From Pararge aegeria (lineage: Eukaryota; Arthropoda; Insecta; Lepidoptera; Nymphalidae), in assembly GCF_905163445.1 (NCBI RefSeq), contig NC_053200.1, forward strand, positions 2,418,001 through 2,482,000: a stretch of DNA of 64,000 bases. Reading direction: 5' to 3'. Under the pieces are notes generated by a model. That model searched no databases, was not told the origin of the DNA, and worked only from the letters and a program-made list of their open reading frames with translations. Position 1 is the stretch's first letter; the number at the start of each line of letters is the position of its first letter. Below, in pieces: positions 15,301-23,499 of the stretch. The translations under genes and the position numbers were made by a program.

Positions 15301-18300
15301 TTCTAGCTAAAAGGAACTTTGAAGGAACGCACAGGAATTAATAAGTATAAAGAGAAGGGGAAAGCAATTTTTAACATAACAAAGACTAGCAAAACACAAA
15401 CAAACAAACTATATAAAACAAACACTTTTATTTTGATCACTCTCTAAAATTTATTTTAACGGTTTACGTTATAAAGATAATCCTATAAACGGATTTATGT
15501 TGAAGGCTTTAACTTGTATAACATCCTGCAGTTAAATACCTACATTATCAATATGTGTATATATGTGTGCATATGTGTACACATAAAATGGTCTAAGGAT
15601 ATAAGACACTGGGACTCAGTTACAATATCGTCTCCACCAGACGAAACATCGATCGATGTAACATAATTAGATGTTCATTACCGCGACACAATACAAGGGG
15701 TCGTATTTTACAGCTTCATTCAGATGTGCATTGTCCAAGTAGGTAAACAGATACATATATATTATGTTTATATTTACTAAACATCCTCGACGACTGAGTG
15801 AATGCTTTGTACGTAACTGTTGCATAGTTCCGAGTTCTACCCTCGTTTAAATGTTAAATATATAGGATCCATATTATGACAAAATAAAGACATTCAATAT
15901 TTAAGTATGCCTGTACTAAGTTCTAGGTAAAAAAAAAGTTATTATCATCTGTTATGTGGCTCAATAAGTTGGTAAAAATGTTTAGTTTATATTAAAGTTT
16001 TAAAAAGGTGCCGTTAACTGTTAGTAATAAATTATTTATTTGTTTAACCTATCCTAGGATAAAAAAATAAGTAATTTCAAGTCACCCGGATACAATTTAT
16101 TTGTTTAACCTTGGCTAGTCAATAGGATACAAACTACTATAATACGATCATAAAATTAATAAAGTTATTTTTAAAACAAACAAAAATCGAAAATAAACAA
16201 AATATGGGTTGTTTATATATACTTTTTTATATACGTATCATTGAAAAAAAGCAATGACACTCTCTCAGTTCACATAACAGGCAAAGACGCACAAAAAAAA
16301 TAAGACAACCAGTAGTCCATTTTTTCTTACTACTTAAATTGTCTTATTATGTAAAATTTTATTTACTTTTTAGTACAAAATATGTTTTAAAATAAAATAT
16401 AAACATACATTGATAACGACATTGAGCTTTAATTTTATTTCTTTTAACACACGTGTTTCTTTTTTTTTTTCTTGCGTAACATTACACAAAAAAGCAGGAT
16501 GGACCTTTTAAAAAAAAAGTATTCACAACTTTATGGACAGAAAATAAAATTATTTTAATATTTAATGAAGTATGCTTTTACTGTAGTTTTCAAAACTTCT
16601 TAAACTCTAGATGGATTTCTAGATCCTGCATAGTTTTTCTGCAAGCCTATATGTACATAAGTAATGTGTTGTGATAATTCTTCTTACCTGCCTCGAAAGC
16701 CACCGCTTCATAATGCGTCTGTTCGGATCGAGTATGAAGACGTCGATCGCTCTACCGAAGGCTTTTAGTTCAGTGTTTATTGGAATAACTCGGAATTTCA
16801 CTGCAAACAAAAATATACACTTTAATAAAATTCTTCTATATTTTTATAACAAAGGTTGATGAAATTGGTTCACATGATAAGGGTCATTTGTATTATGTGT
16901 AAATAAATTGCCGTTGCAAGAACTCAAAATAGCATGTATCAGATTTACCCATACATTTAGCTATTTTGACGGCCGATTGGCGAAATTTGCAGCGACCCTG
17001 CTTTCTGAGCCCAAGGCCATGAATTCGATTCCCACTACTGGAAAATGTTTGTGGGATGAGCATGAATGTTTTTCAGTGTCTGGGTGTTTAAATGTATATT
17101 CTACGAATTTATGTGTGTTATTCATAAAAATATTCATCAGTCATCTTAGTACCCATAACAAAAGCTACGCTTACTTTGGGGCTAGATGGCGATGTGTGTA
17201 CTGTCGTAGTGTATATTTTATTTATTTATTATTATTTTCTTTTTGTTGGCCTGATTAAAGTGGTGATATAGGAAAAGAGATAATTGGGGACGACCGACAA
17301 AATCTTTTGTATGGTAATTGCTACTTCGGATAACTTTCAGTATATACATACAGTATATATATATATATAGATTTTTTCAATAGAAAGTAAAGCACTGGAT
17401 AACGCTTTACTTGTTACGAGGCTTTCGAAGAGAAAAGACTAATAGATATGATGACTGATTTTGAAAAAATGCTCTATGATGTTCGGAAGTATCCATATAT
17501 ATAAAAGAGAAAGTGTGTGGGTATGTTCCGTATAGGCTCCGAAACTGCTGGACCGATTTCAATGAAACTTTAAGGGAATCTCCGGATTGACCTGGCGAGT
17601 AATCCTGTAAAGTTTGGTGACGATCGGAGTACTCCTATTTTTGAACTGTCAAACTGTCAAATACAGCTTTTATTTACTATGATGATATTCTATTGTTGGG
17701 TGTACATAGGTGTAGATAATGATCTTCACCCGCTCGAGAAAAGAATAGAAGAGAATGAATACGGAGAGAAATAAATGAATTAATATATTATGAGGCTTAA
17801 ATTAAAAATTTAATGATGTAAGTTTATTGTTTAAATAAAATGAAGCAAAATCTAGCCCGGCGAAGCGGGCTGGGTACTCTAGCCTACTATATAAAAAATA
17901 TATCCTTTATGAAGAAATTAAAGGTTCTGTTGGTTTAAATTTATTTTTTTTTTTTTAATCCGCGGAAACGCTTGCCGGGTGTTTTGGCCGCACTCGTAAT
18001 GTCATAGGAAAATTAGAGCTTTAGTAAGTCCTTGTTCCATAGAAAAAGATTATTGTTTTTGGTAAAGATAAAAAAACTTAGCAAATGCTAGTTTTAAATC
18101 AAAAAATACTTGATATACGAAGAGATTCTGGAAGCTAAAACGGTACAAATTTATTTTTATATAGAAGTGACGTCATACTTTAGAATTCAGCGTTTCACCT
18201 GTCATATCTAGATTCGATCGTCATGGATTGCTAGTTTTGCAGTTATATATTTTGAAAATAAATACTAATCTCTCTCAGAATAGAAATAAAAATACATTTG

Positions 18301-21300
18301 CGAATCATTAGATAAATACAATATTTTAGCGATTCTTTGTCAATCTCATCATGCATATTGGGCTCTCTCTGTAGTTTAACCATGAGCTGTACTGTGTGCT
18401 TGACAATTATAATCCTGTCAAATCTCCGTTTACCTGTGTTATTTTACCTTAACCCTTCATACATAATCGTATAGAGTAAACTTATAAATAACCAACCGAT
18501 ACAGTCGTAACTTTCGAGCGCGTCGAAAATAACCTGGCACTTAACCGTGGCCATTCAATCATCCACTCAAACTATTTGGGTCTCGCCTAACGGAAATGGG
18601 ACATCAGTTAAACTAGCCCACTAGACGGTTATATCATCTTTAACTGCGCTCTAAGTCTGAGATCAATAGAGCGAACTTTGACTTCGCTCAGACATTACTA
18701 AGTGTTAAAACAAGACCAACGAGAAAAATCTTGTATAAAAGATACTTGCGAGCTGTATATGAGACGTAATAAATTTGCATAAACGACACTAACCTAATTA
18801 TTTCGATACGTACTGAAGTTTCATAAAAGGCTCTTGCGAACTTTATATAATACGTACTAAACTTACATAAACGACACCTGCGACCTGTATAAGAGACTTA
18901 CCAAACTTGCATAAAAAACACGTGTGACCTGTATACGAGGCGAACTAAACTTGGATGAATGACACTTGCGACCTGTATACGAGATGAATTAATCTTGCAA
19001 AAATTACACCAGTTTCCTGTACAAGAGACTTACTAAACTGCCATAAATGAAACTTACTTCCTACATAAGAGATGTAATAAACTAGCATAAAAGACAGTTG
19101 CGACCTTTATACGAGACGTACTAAACTTGCATAAAGTATACGTGACGTACTAAACTTGCATAAAGTGCACTTGAAGCGAAAGCCGAGTGACCGCTAGCTC
19201 GCAGTCGCTATTGCCATGCCTATATAAACCTGTTTTCGCGTCTCTAAGATATGAAACCAAGTAAAAATCGGAACACGGTTATTCGGTGAAACATGCAATC
19301 GGTACATATACATATTATGACAACGTAGCTTGTGATATGGATACTATGATAGCTGATGAATATTTTTATGAAATGAAACACAGAAAAACAATCATGTTCA
19401 TCACACAAACATTTTCCAGTTGTGGGAATAGAACCCACGGCCTTTGCCTCAGAAAGCAGGGTCGCTGCCTCCTACGCCAGTGGGCCGTCAGATTATATAT
19501 GTATGCAGGAAGCAAGCTATCTCCGCAAAATGACGCCAATATATTCTGTTTAGCTGTAATGTAAAATCAACGTACCAGTCTGACTCTGCATGTAGACAGG
19601 TTTGTCCATCTGTATAAAGATTGTCATGAAACGCTTGGAGAAAGTCAGCTGGGTCTCATTGACGAATGCACGTCCGCCGAAGGGGTCATCCAAGAATAAA
19701 CCCTCAACACGTAACTTATAATCCCCAGGCACTGATGTTGCCGGTACCTGAAAAATAGTTAACTTTAGCCTGCCTGTAATGAATTCAAATAAGCATACAT
19801 ATGCATATATTTACTAAACCTCGAGATTTCGTTTTAATCTCAGAACGCACCTCGTAAAATTTTTAAGTTATGTGCGTTTTAAGTAATTACAATATCACTT
19901 GCTGCAACGGGGAAGGAAAACATTGTAAGAAAACCTGCATGCTTGAGAGTTCTACATAATGTTCTCAAAGGTGTGTGGTGTCCACCAATCTGCACTAGGC
20001 CAGCGTGGTGGACTACAGTCTCACAATGAGAAGAGGTCTCATTGTGAGAGGAGACCCGTGCTCTGTAGTGGGGCGGTTATAGGTTGATGTGATGAATAGT
20101 TGAAACCAAGCAGATGGGCCCCCTGTTGGTAGGTAGAAAACCATATAGGTTATAAAGTATACGAGTAACACTTGTGGTATGTGAGGGACATTACCCGTAA
20201 TGTGCCTCACTGTGTCTATCAATCTGAAGCATTGATGTTAACCCTCATGTGCCTGAAATTACACTGGCAACCACTGAAGACCAGAACACACCTGCTTGGC
20301 AACAGCAATGCTGCTTTGGAATAAGCAATTTGTAGGAATAAGCATTGAGGTAGTACTTTCGCAGATGAGCACTATCATAACACGCTCCAATACTACTGAA
20401 CGAAATGATCACTGTTTGGCCACTTCACTCACAGTTTGATCACTTGGTTGAAGATTGATTTGCTCTCAATTGAGTTTATTTAAAGTATCCAAACATGTTG
20501 TAATTTCAGAGTAAAACGCATGTTATTTGTAGGTGTTATCAGATAAAAATTACTTACTCTCATATTCAAAACCTCTGGCACTCCTTCTTTAACCTTTTCA
20601 ATGACATCAGCTATTTCTACCCCATTGCAGGATATCGAAGCTCTTATGGTCATTTGGAGGCGAGCTCGTAATATGTTTGCCGATATCTTGTAAATCTGTC
20701 CTGGTCTCACCATGCGAGAGGCTACTATGAAATATGTTCTGAAAAATTAAAAAAACAATAACACCTTTGAATAATAATGAAGTATAAACTGGGGATAGCT
20801 TCATAAGCTATTATACATTGTCATTTGAATGCATATCAATTCACATGTTATGCCACATTTTTTAATGGACAAGCTTGGAGACATATGGACTTTGTTGTAG
20901 TACTAAAAATCGACAAAGTTTGGCACAGAGGTCTTGTCTCCTGGAGTATATAAACAGAGAGTCGTTTTTATCCCAAAAACACACACACACACACACAGTT
21001 CCTTCCTGGGGGAGAAATCGCAAAACCAGATGACGGACCGATCTTTTTCTACTGAAAATATTATGCAGATATCTTGCTAACCAAGCCTGGGAACATTTTT
21101 GTTGCACTTGAAAATAATGAAGTTTGCTTACTCTTTTTTCAAACGTAATTTGAATATGGAGAAAACTTAATTTTTAATTCTTATTTAAGGAAACAATCCT
21201 TAAAGTATAAAATTCAAAATATAATGCAGTAACTTACGCTTCATTAATTATAACACTATCATGTTCTAACTCAGCAGTTTTATAAGCAGTGTTATAAGTT

Positions 21301-21662
21301 CTTCCGCTTCCCCATGATGTGGATGGCCTCGGAGTATTCTCAGGATTCTCTGACCCAAACTGGTTCACATATCCCTGTTCATTCCTATTGTCATACTGAT
21401 TATACCTTTGGTCCTTAAATGTATTCCTACTAGAATCATATTGGTTTTTGTCATACTGATTCCGGTTTGCCAATCGTCTGTTTGGATCATATGGGTTGTC
21501 ATATCTTGGATCGTTGGTGTTCAACCTTGGATCATTTGGGTTGAGATAGTCATTTGTGGGGTTCACTTGATAATCAGGATTGTATGTTGGAGTGGCATAA
21601 TCTTGTGCAAGACATATTTGTAATATTGATATTGATAATAAATGCTTTACTATGAGATTCAT
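160..21662 (-). CDS. Mcr: Macroglobulin complement-related protein, 5' 18 coding exons (partial)
   Basis: Secreted alpha-2-macroglobulin/thioester-protein family member. In Drosophila, Mcr is a septate-junction component that also acts in phagocytosis. Exons in transcript order: 21238-21662, 20558-20738, 19576-19747, 16688-16800, 14692-14832, 11164-11380, 9502-9680, 8344-8532, 7347-7571, 6727-6904, 5406-5581, 4969-5079, 4116-4256, 3710-3859, 2967-3106, 1889-2052, 1212-1435, 160-336. All have GT donors and AG acceptors, and phases agree throughout, giving 1101 codons without a stop. Order: signal peptide, Asn/Asp/Pro-rich tail, MG domains (FMTIFIQMDKPVY around residue 250; FKPAMPFDVY near 610), a disordered insert (about 395-540), an LDLa module (932-968), then an MG7-like exon. 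The LDLa module within a TEP-like protein is why I chose Mcr over Tep or CD109. The thioester region and C-terminus lie off the left edge. Fly Mcr is about 1760 aa, so roughly 60% is here. Confidence 0.93.
390..680. repeat. Dispersed repeat G, copy 1 (Mcr intron)
   Basis: Shares long similar blocks with 23500-24070: ACGATGGAATAT versus TATGATGGAATAT, then AGTCATTATTTTATGG, TGCTTTATCTTTTCA, TTATACAAAACAATTTC and CATCTGCCAGGCGT. The second copy is interrupted by a SINE. The class is unknown. Confidence 0.55.
795..965 (+). repeat. Family-A SINE fragment
   Basis: Body and 3' part of the SINE whose fullest copy is at 16960-17240: CCCTGGAAAATGTTTGAGTG, a TTTCAGTGT block, ATATTCATCAGTCATCTTAG and TACGCTTACT. 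The tRNA-like head is missing. Confidence 0.6.
1212..3106 (-). CDS. Mcr: Mcr exons 15-17: MG6 end, LDL-receptor class A module, MG7 start
   Basis: Exon 15 (2967-3106) ends phase 2, exon 16 (1889-2052) ends phase 1, and exon 17 (1212-1435) ends phase 0. Exon 16 encodes an LDLa module with six cysteines (residues 932, 941, 946, 953, 959, 968) and the calcium-binding acidic signature CDGSLDCADRTDE. The codon for the sixth cysteine is split across the exon 16/17 junction, so the module depends on that splice. Exon 17 continues with FRFNRIQRQYENVWMWRDVN and ISAVAMSPGAGLGMLSRPLN, which match the 'E.W.W......G......P......W....VA.S...G.G' strands just before MG7. An LDLa module at this place is diagnostic for Mcr within the TEP family. 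Confidence 0.9.
1715..1860. repeat. Dispersed repeat F
   Basis: Related to 12030-12290, 56520-56720 and 57570-57620. Shared blocks are AGCTTAATTTGCTA (elsewhere AGCTTAACTTGCTATACTCC), TAATTTCTTCAATCTTT and AATGTACTCTC.CACACGTTT. Non-coding; class unknown. Confidence 0.5.
2820..2940 (+). repeat. LINE 3' tail with conserved stem-loop, copy 1
   Basis: Contains ATCGCTTTTAAGCGAT (2826-2841) followed by AAGGCCGCC, then TGTACAATAAAGTGTATTTC and a short ATTTC-type repeat tail. The same arrangement recurs at 6450-6570, 11660-11760, 14095-14190 and 25700-25800. It looks like the 3' end of a 5'-truncated LINE. Confidence 0.6.
3710..5581 (-). CDS. Mcr: Mcr exons 11-14: MG5-MG6 region
   Basis: Exon 11 (5406-5581), exon 12 (4969-5079, VGEYVVFHVQSNFYMESFNY), exon 13 (4116-4256, EGVRTFSVVVSSEMAPVATL) and exon 14 (3710-3859, FTVHVNNRKHRTGERVEVAI then YGEPGAYVGLSAIDHAFYTM). 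The last segment is the conserved 'P.S.VGL.A.D......' stretch found before the bait and anaphylatoxin-like positions in the family. All joints are phase 0 except 10/11, which is phase 1. The intron between 13 and 14 contains a purine-rich tract (3925-4110). Confidence 0.86.
3925..4110 (+). repeat. Purine-rich (GA/GGA) low-complexity tract
   Basis: About 185 bases in which nearly all residues are purines, with units such as GAGGAGA, GGGGATTGGGGTAGAGGAGG and GATAGAGG. It lies in the Mcr intron immediately 3' (on the transcript) of exon 13. There is no ORF. Confidence 0.6.
6450..6570 (-). repeat. LINE 3' tail with conserved stem-loop, copy 3
   Basis: Reverse-oriented copy: ACACTTTTATTGTACA followed by GGCGGCCTTATCGCTAAATA, which on the minus strand reads GGTTGCCTGGAAGAGATCGC with the palindrome at 6538-6553, then AAGGCCGCC. 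It sits in the Mcr intron between exons 10 and 11. Confidence 0.6.
6727..7571 (-). CDS. Mcr: Mcr exons 9-10: MG3 end and MG4
   Basis: Exon 9 (7347-7571) encodes FNGTYDFKYPMTELSQLVPA followed by ...YSIARIFNSSLAVTFLGGEL and QVFKPAMPFDVY; the last string is the typical MG3/MG4 boundary ('FKPGMPF'). Exon 10 (6727-6904) begins MAVSYHDGSRLPAWQAVGVA, an MG4 opening. The methionine at its start is internal and not an initiator, because the acceptor (GCCGTCAG) and phase 0 join it directly to exon 9. Exon 10 is much richer in GC than exons 1-2. Confidence 0.86.
6940..7240. repeat. Two head-to-tail-inverted family-A SINE pieces
   Basis: 6985-7190 is a minus-strand copy (ATCGCCATCTAGCCCC ... AATCATGTTCATCACACAAA, then TGGGAATCGAACCCACGG, a reversed tRNA B box). 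From about 7189 a plus-strand tail follows (GGGCTAGATGGCGATGTGTG). The two orientations meet without spacer in the Mcr intron. Confidence 0.6.
8344..11380 (-). CDS. Mcr: Mcr exons 6-8: MG3 start interrupted by a Pro/Asn/Gln/Tyr-rich insert
   Basis: Exon 6 (11164-11380) starts as MG3: VNVTMPAFFFNTDPYIHGRI then MANYTSGAPVHGNLTLRA. After IPQYRPRHYQQGQ the sequence becomes low complexity and stays so through exon 7 (9502-9680; NYNPYLYNESG, YGRPTNYRPGQPNQIDQPDW) and exon 8 (8344-8532; five NQQ units, then a run of Asn and Tyr). The fold resumes in exon 9 with KYPMTELSQLV. About 150 residues are therefore inserted into one beta-sandwich domain, encoded by separate phase-compatible exons. Function is unknown; a surface loop or linker is the likely form. 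Whether other insects share it must be checked by alignment. Confidence 0.85.
9110..9370. repeat. Dispersed repeat D
   Basis: Shares blocks with 20095-20340 and 36393-36470: GAACCAAGCAGAAGGCCCAC, CACTTCACAGGGCATG..., CTCATGTGTTTGTAATGACA, CGGCAACCACGCCCTTCAGA and AACAATGCTGCTT. Non-coding and of unknown class. Confidence 0.5.
10068..10128. repeat. Imperfect 25-bp hairpin
   Basis: TATGACCCTGTCC...TTTACCAA on the left arm pairs with TTGGTAAA...GGACAGGGTCATA on the right, with a short loop and one bulge. It lies in the Mcr intron between exons 6 and 7. Confidence 0.7.
11095..11128 (+). repeat. (CTTT)n microsatellite
   Basis: Six TTTC units next to the Mcr exon 6 donor, which is at 11163. Confidence 0.8.
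11660..11760 (+). repeat. LINE 3' tail with conserved stem-loop, copy 2
   Basis: CCTGGCAGAGATCGCTATTA runs into the palindrome at 11673-11688, then AAGGTCGCC. The spacing to the flanking CCTGGCAGAG and CCGCC-like blocks is the same as in the other copies. Confidence 0.6.
11780..11970 (-). repeat. SINE-like repeat E
   Basis: CTAATCGGTTTCTACGCGAC and ATC.CACCACAACGCT are shared with 40226-40320. The right part, AATCGAACCCGGAACCTCCT ... ACAGCGCTCACCGTTGCGCC, reads on the minus strand like a tRNA-derived head: a B box in GGTTCGATT context, and AGCGCTGTG with an A-box-like block. Confidence 0.5.
12030..12290. repeat. Dispersed repeat F, longest copy
   Basis: Contains TTGCTATACTCCGGGATAGT, AGATTGCTCCGG, GGTTTTGTGTGAAGTATAAG, AAGAAATTATAAATCACACC, AGATTCTCCTGC and TTTTAGCGGAGTATAGC. 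The CTATACTCCG at one end and CGGAGTATAG at the other form inverted ends, so it may be a MITE. Confidence 0.5.
14095..14190 (-). repeat. LINE 3' tail with conserved stem-loop, copy 4
   Basis: ACACTTTTATTGTACACCGA and TGGTGGCCTTATCGCTACAT continue through the palindrome at 14158-14173 to TTCTTCCAGGCAACC. It is the same layout as copy 3, in the same orientation. Confidence 0.6.
14437..14685 (+). repeat. Family-B SINE abutting a Mcr splice donor
   Basis: Starts with a tRNA B box (CGAGTTCGAATCCCAGCACG), then CACTTGCTTCAACGGTGAGG, GTGTGGAGTCCACAAATCCG, CACTGGGCCAGCGTAGTG and a TGATATGATGATG end. The last bases lie about ten bases from the donor of Mcr exon 5 (14691). Other copies: 57955-58275, 59780-60065, 19830-20090. 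Confidence 0.7.
14692..16800 (-). CDS. Mcr: Mcr exons 4-5: MG2 continuation
   Basis: Exon 4 (16688-16800) reads VKFRVIPINTELKAFGRAID then VFILDPNRRIMKRWLSRQ, matching the 'FR..P.N..L.......V.I.DP.G....W' core of MG2. Exon 5 (14692-14832) reads SNFGTVSLRYPLSDQPLFGE then WLVRVEALGQVEEAQFLVEE, the end of MG2. Both end in phase 0. The donor of exon 5 at 14691 lies about ten bases from the end of a SINE (see findings). The 1.85-kb intron between them is AT-rich with no coding signal that I can see. Confidence 0.85.
16960..17240 (+). repeat. Family-A SINE, near-complete
   Basis: tRNA-like head (GGCCGATTGGCGAAATTTGC, TTCGATTCCCAC as B box), then ACTGGAAAATGTTTGTGGGA, TTTTTCAGTGTCTGGGTGTT, ATATTCATCAGTCATCTTAG, and an end at GGGGCTAGATGGCGATGTGT with a TATTTATT tail. 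Related copies lie at 60410-60750, 6985-7190, 19345-19500, 22365-22545 and 795-965. Confidence 0.7.
17492..17882 (+). mobile_element. Non-autonomous Helitron
   Basis: Begins A|TCCATATATATAAAAG and ends with the GC-rich hairpin AGCCCGGCGAAGCGGGCT a few bases before the terminal CTAG. This fits the TC...hairpin...CTRR structure of Helitrons. There is no ORF. The base after CTAG is C rather than the expected T. Confidence 0.65.
18735..19170. repeat. 44-bp minisatellite, about nine copies
   Basis: The anchor TAAACTTGCATAAA recurs near 18772, 18814, 18857, 18902, 18946, 18990, 19034, 19078, 19122 and 19151, at spacings of 42-45 bp except for a short last unit. Units also share CGACCTGTATACGAGACG. 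Copies are diverged by roughly 10-30%. It lies in the Mcr intron between exons 3 and 4. Confidence 0.85.
19345..19500 (-). repeat. Family-A SINE, minus orientation
   Basis: GATGAATATTTTTATGAAAT, AATCATGTTCATCACACAAA and AGTTGTGGGAATAGAACCCA (reversed B box) are followed by the head CTACGCCAGTGGGCCGTC. It lies immediately upstream of Mcr exon 3 on the plus map. Confidence 0.65.
19576..20738 (-). CDS. Mcr: Mcr exons 2-3: first macroglobulin domains (MG1-MG2)
   Basis: Exon 2 (20558-20738) and exon 3 (19576-19747). Exon 2 opens with YFIVASRMVRPGQIYKI, the usual beta-strand opening of an alpha-2-macroglobulin N-terminus. Exon 3 carries GDYKLRVEGLFLDDPFGG, followed by FMTIFIQMDKPVYMQSQT, the 'IQTDKPVY' signature that starts MG2 in the family. 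Junction phases are 0 (exons 2/3) and 1 (exons 3/4). The intron between the two exons holds a family-B SINE (19830-20090) and another dispersed repeat (20095-20340). Confidence 0.85.
19830..20340 (+). repeat. Family-B SINE followed by dispersed repeat D
   Basis: 19830-20090 carries CTTGCTGCAACGGGGAAGGA, AAAGGTGTGTGGTGTCCACC and GGCCAGCGTGGTGGACTACA, ending in GTTGATGTGATG. 20095-20340 matches repeat D (ACCAAGCAGATGGGCCCCCT ... CTCATGTGCCTGAAATTACA). Confidence 0.6.
21238..21662 (-). CDS. Mcr: Mcr coding exon 1: signal peptide and Asn/Asp-rich N-terminal tail
   Basis: The start codon is at 21662-21660. Residues 1-19 are a hydrophobic signal peptide ending ICLA before QDYATP. Residues 20 to about 115 are low complexity, rich in Asn, Asp, Tyr, Pro and Arg, with the repeated motif NDPR (LNPNDPR, LNTNDPR, DNPYDPN, then NQYDKNQYD). 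This part is probably disordered and precedes the first macroglobulin domain. The exon ends in phase 2 at a GTAAGT-type donor; joining to 20738 gives ...INEA-TYFIVASRMVRPG. The 5'UTR part of the exon reaches 21687, where a TTGTTGCAG acceptor shows that a non-coding exon lies upstream. The exon is AT-rich, unlike the GC-rich later exons. Confidence 0.9.
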
Positions 21663-21775
21663 AGTTCAGTCTTATTGTCTTAGGGGCCTGCAACAAATTT
21701 TTAAATGTACAATTTCAATGGCAGATTTAACAAATTCACTATGTAATCACATAACTGTTTTTACTGTTCAATGTA

Positions 21776-21911
21776 CAGTACGATTCAAACGTAAATGCGC
21801 CCTTGATGTTCGGCCACACACGTTTTGGGTGTCCGTTGTAGCAGGGAAGGTTACTGCACACATCTGCTTAATTCACACAGATGCATTTAAGTTTTAATTT
21901 GAATCGTACTG
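21776..21911. mobile_element. 136-bp Tc1/mariner-like MITE just upstream of the Mcr start exon
   Basis: Perfect 14-bp terminal inverted repeats (CAGTACGATTCAAA at the left, its complement at the right), flanked on each side by TA, the duplication typical of Tc1/mariner insertions. There is no ORF. It lies 89 bp upstream of the Mcr start-codon exon, inside the 5'UTR intron. Confidence 0.7.
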
Positions 21912-22364
21912 TAACTTTGTTTAGTGGAAAAATAGGGTTTGTTAATCTTTTTCTAATATTAATTAATGGAACAAGCAGATATAGCCCGAGGATGGGATAA
22001 GATCTTCAGCCTTATGATCATGGTGACAGAGTCTACAGACTTAAAGCAACATTTAATTAATTTAGTGGTGTAGAAAAACATCACAAGGAAATTTCATGCC
22101 TGAGAGTTCTTCAGCAATCCGTACTTGGCCAGAGTGGTAAACTATGATGATGACAATGAATAAAGTAATGAATAATCAGTTATTCCAGATTTTATTAATG
22201 ATACTAAGAATTTCTAAATGCCTCATGGGACATTGTGACTTTATAGTTCACAAGGTCCTAGGGTGATTCCCTAGCATAATATTGCTAGTTATTGGATTGT
22301 TGTATTAACAATTATCAGTACCAGCCCAGAGTTAGAAATAAATATATTATGTTGCAACAATACA

Positions 22365-22545
22365 CACATCACCCATCTAGTCACAAAATAAGCATAGCTT
22401 GTATAATGGGTACTAGATAACAGATTAATAGTTTATGAATAATATACATCATTACTTATATAGGCACTAACACCCAGGCACTGAAAAACTTTCATTTTTG
22501 TCACAACATTTTTGAGTTGTGGGAATAAAACCCACAACCTCACAG
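22365..22545 (-). repeat. Family-A SINE, minus orientation, diverged
   Basis: Contains CACATCACCCATCTAGTCAC, ATAATGGGTACTAGATAACA, CACCCAGGCACTGAAAAACT and TTGTGGGAATAAAACCCACA. Confidence 0.55.
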
Positions 22546-23145
22546 GGTTCACCAAATGCAGGGTGCACTTCTACCCAAATTCTTCAGCCTTCAAAGTTAG
22601 AATAGTAATCAGTGTTGTTCATCCTAGTCTTTGAGAACATGTTAAGCTATGAGTTCTGCTTACAACAACAAATTGTGTTTATAGCCAGTCAAACTGCATA
22701 GGAACAGCCTGGTGTTACTGTAAACTGACCTTTTTGCTGTGTGAGTCAATGTAAGTGGCTTTGTTACCAGCAGTGGGATATTCATTGGCTAACTGTGATC
22801 ATGATTACAGAAAAAAACTAACCCCATGTTTTTAATTTTCTACCAACAAAGTTACATTGAAAAGCAGTCTCAAAACTTGGATATATAGATATATAGGTAG
22901 GATCTATGGTATAAATTTAAAAAATTGGTATAGTTATGAAACTCAAAAAAAAAAAACAAAAATAACTAAGTTTGGTACGATAGGGAAGCGTAACATTTTA
23001 TTCAATATTATACAAACCAAAGGAAATTTAAAAAGTACTTCTTCGTATTGTATATCTTTGTGTTACAGGAGGTATAGGGTTACTTTATACCTCGAGAAAG
23101 GATTAACCCGATTTTTAATTGAATAATAACAAACGAATAGCTAAC

Positions 23146-23260
23146 CTGAAGTTAACGCCCATGGATACGCTCGCCTTTGTACCGTTTTCTTATAAAAAAA
23201 TCACTATTTTATCAAAACAATCACTGCACTTTAAATTTATATGAATTTCTGCAAATTTAG
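23146..23260 (-). promoter_or_regulatory. Mcr: Candidate non-coding first exon and promoter area of Mcr
   Basis: The start-codon exon of Mcr is preceded by an acceptor at 21688-21689, so a 5'UTR exon must lie upstream. The best donor I see on this strand is CTTCAG|GTTAGC, with the exon ending at 23146. It carries an ATG at 23162-23160; if spliced to 21687 this opens a ten-residue upstream ORF that stops before the true start. The transcription start is not determined. Other donors are possible. Confidence 0.3.
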
Positions 23261-23499
23261 TGGTGTATTAACATAAATATTGGTTAAATATGCACCTAAC
23301 AAGTTCGTTACACCGTCATATTATTCATATGAACGGAAAAGTATTCAACCAACCAAAGCCAAAACTTGTTTGACGCACCGCGCAGCCGCACCACGCCCGG
23401 CTAGTGACAGTTTGGGTTTGAGCAAATGTTGCCAGAAAATAATTGAAATTTTTGCTTTATAAACATTTCGATGTGAAACATGATCTAAAGGCGATGGTA

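Noticed and set aside
18735..19170. CRISPR-like array
   Set aside because: Regular spacing comes from one diverged 44-bp unit in an insect intron. There are no unique spacers, no cas genes and no prokaryotic context.
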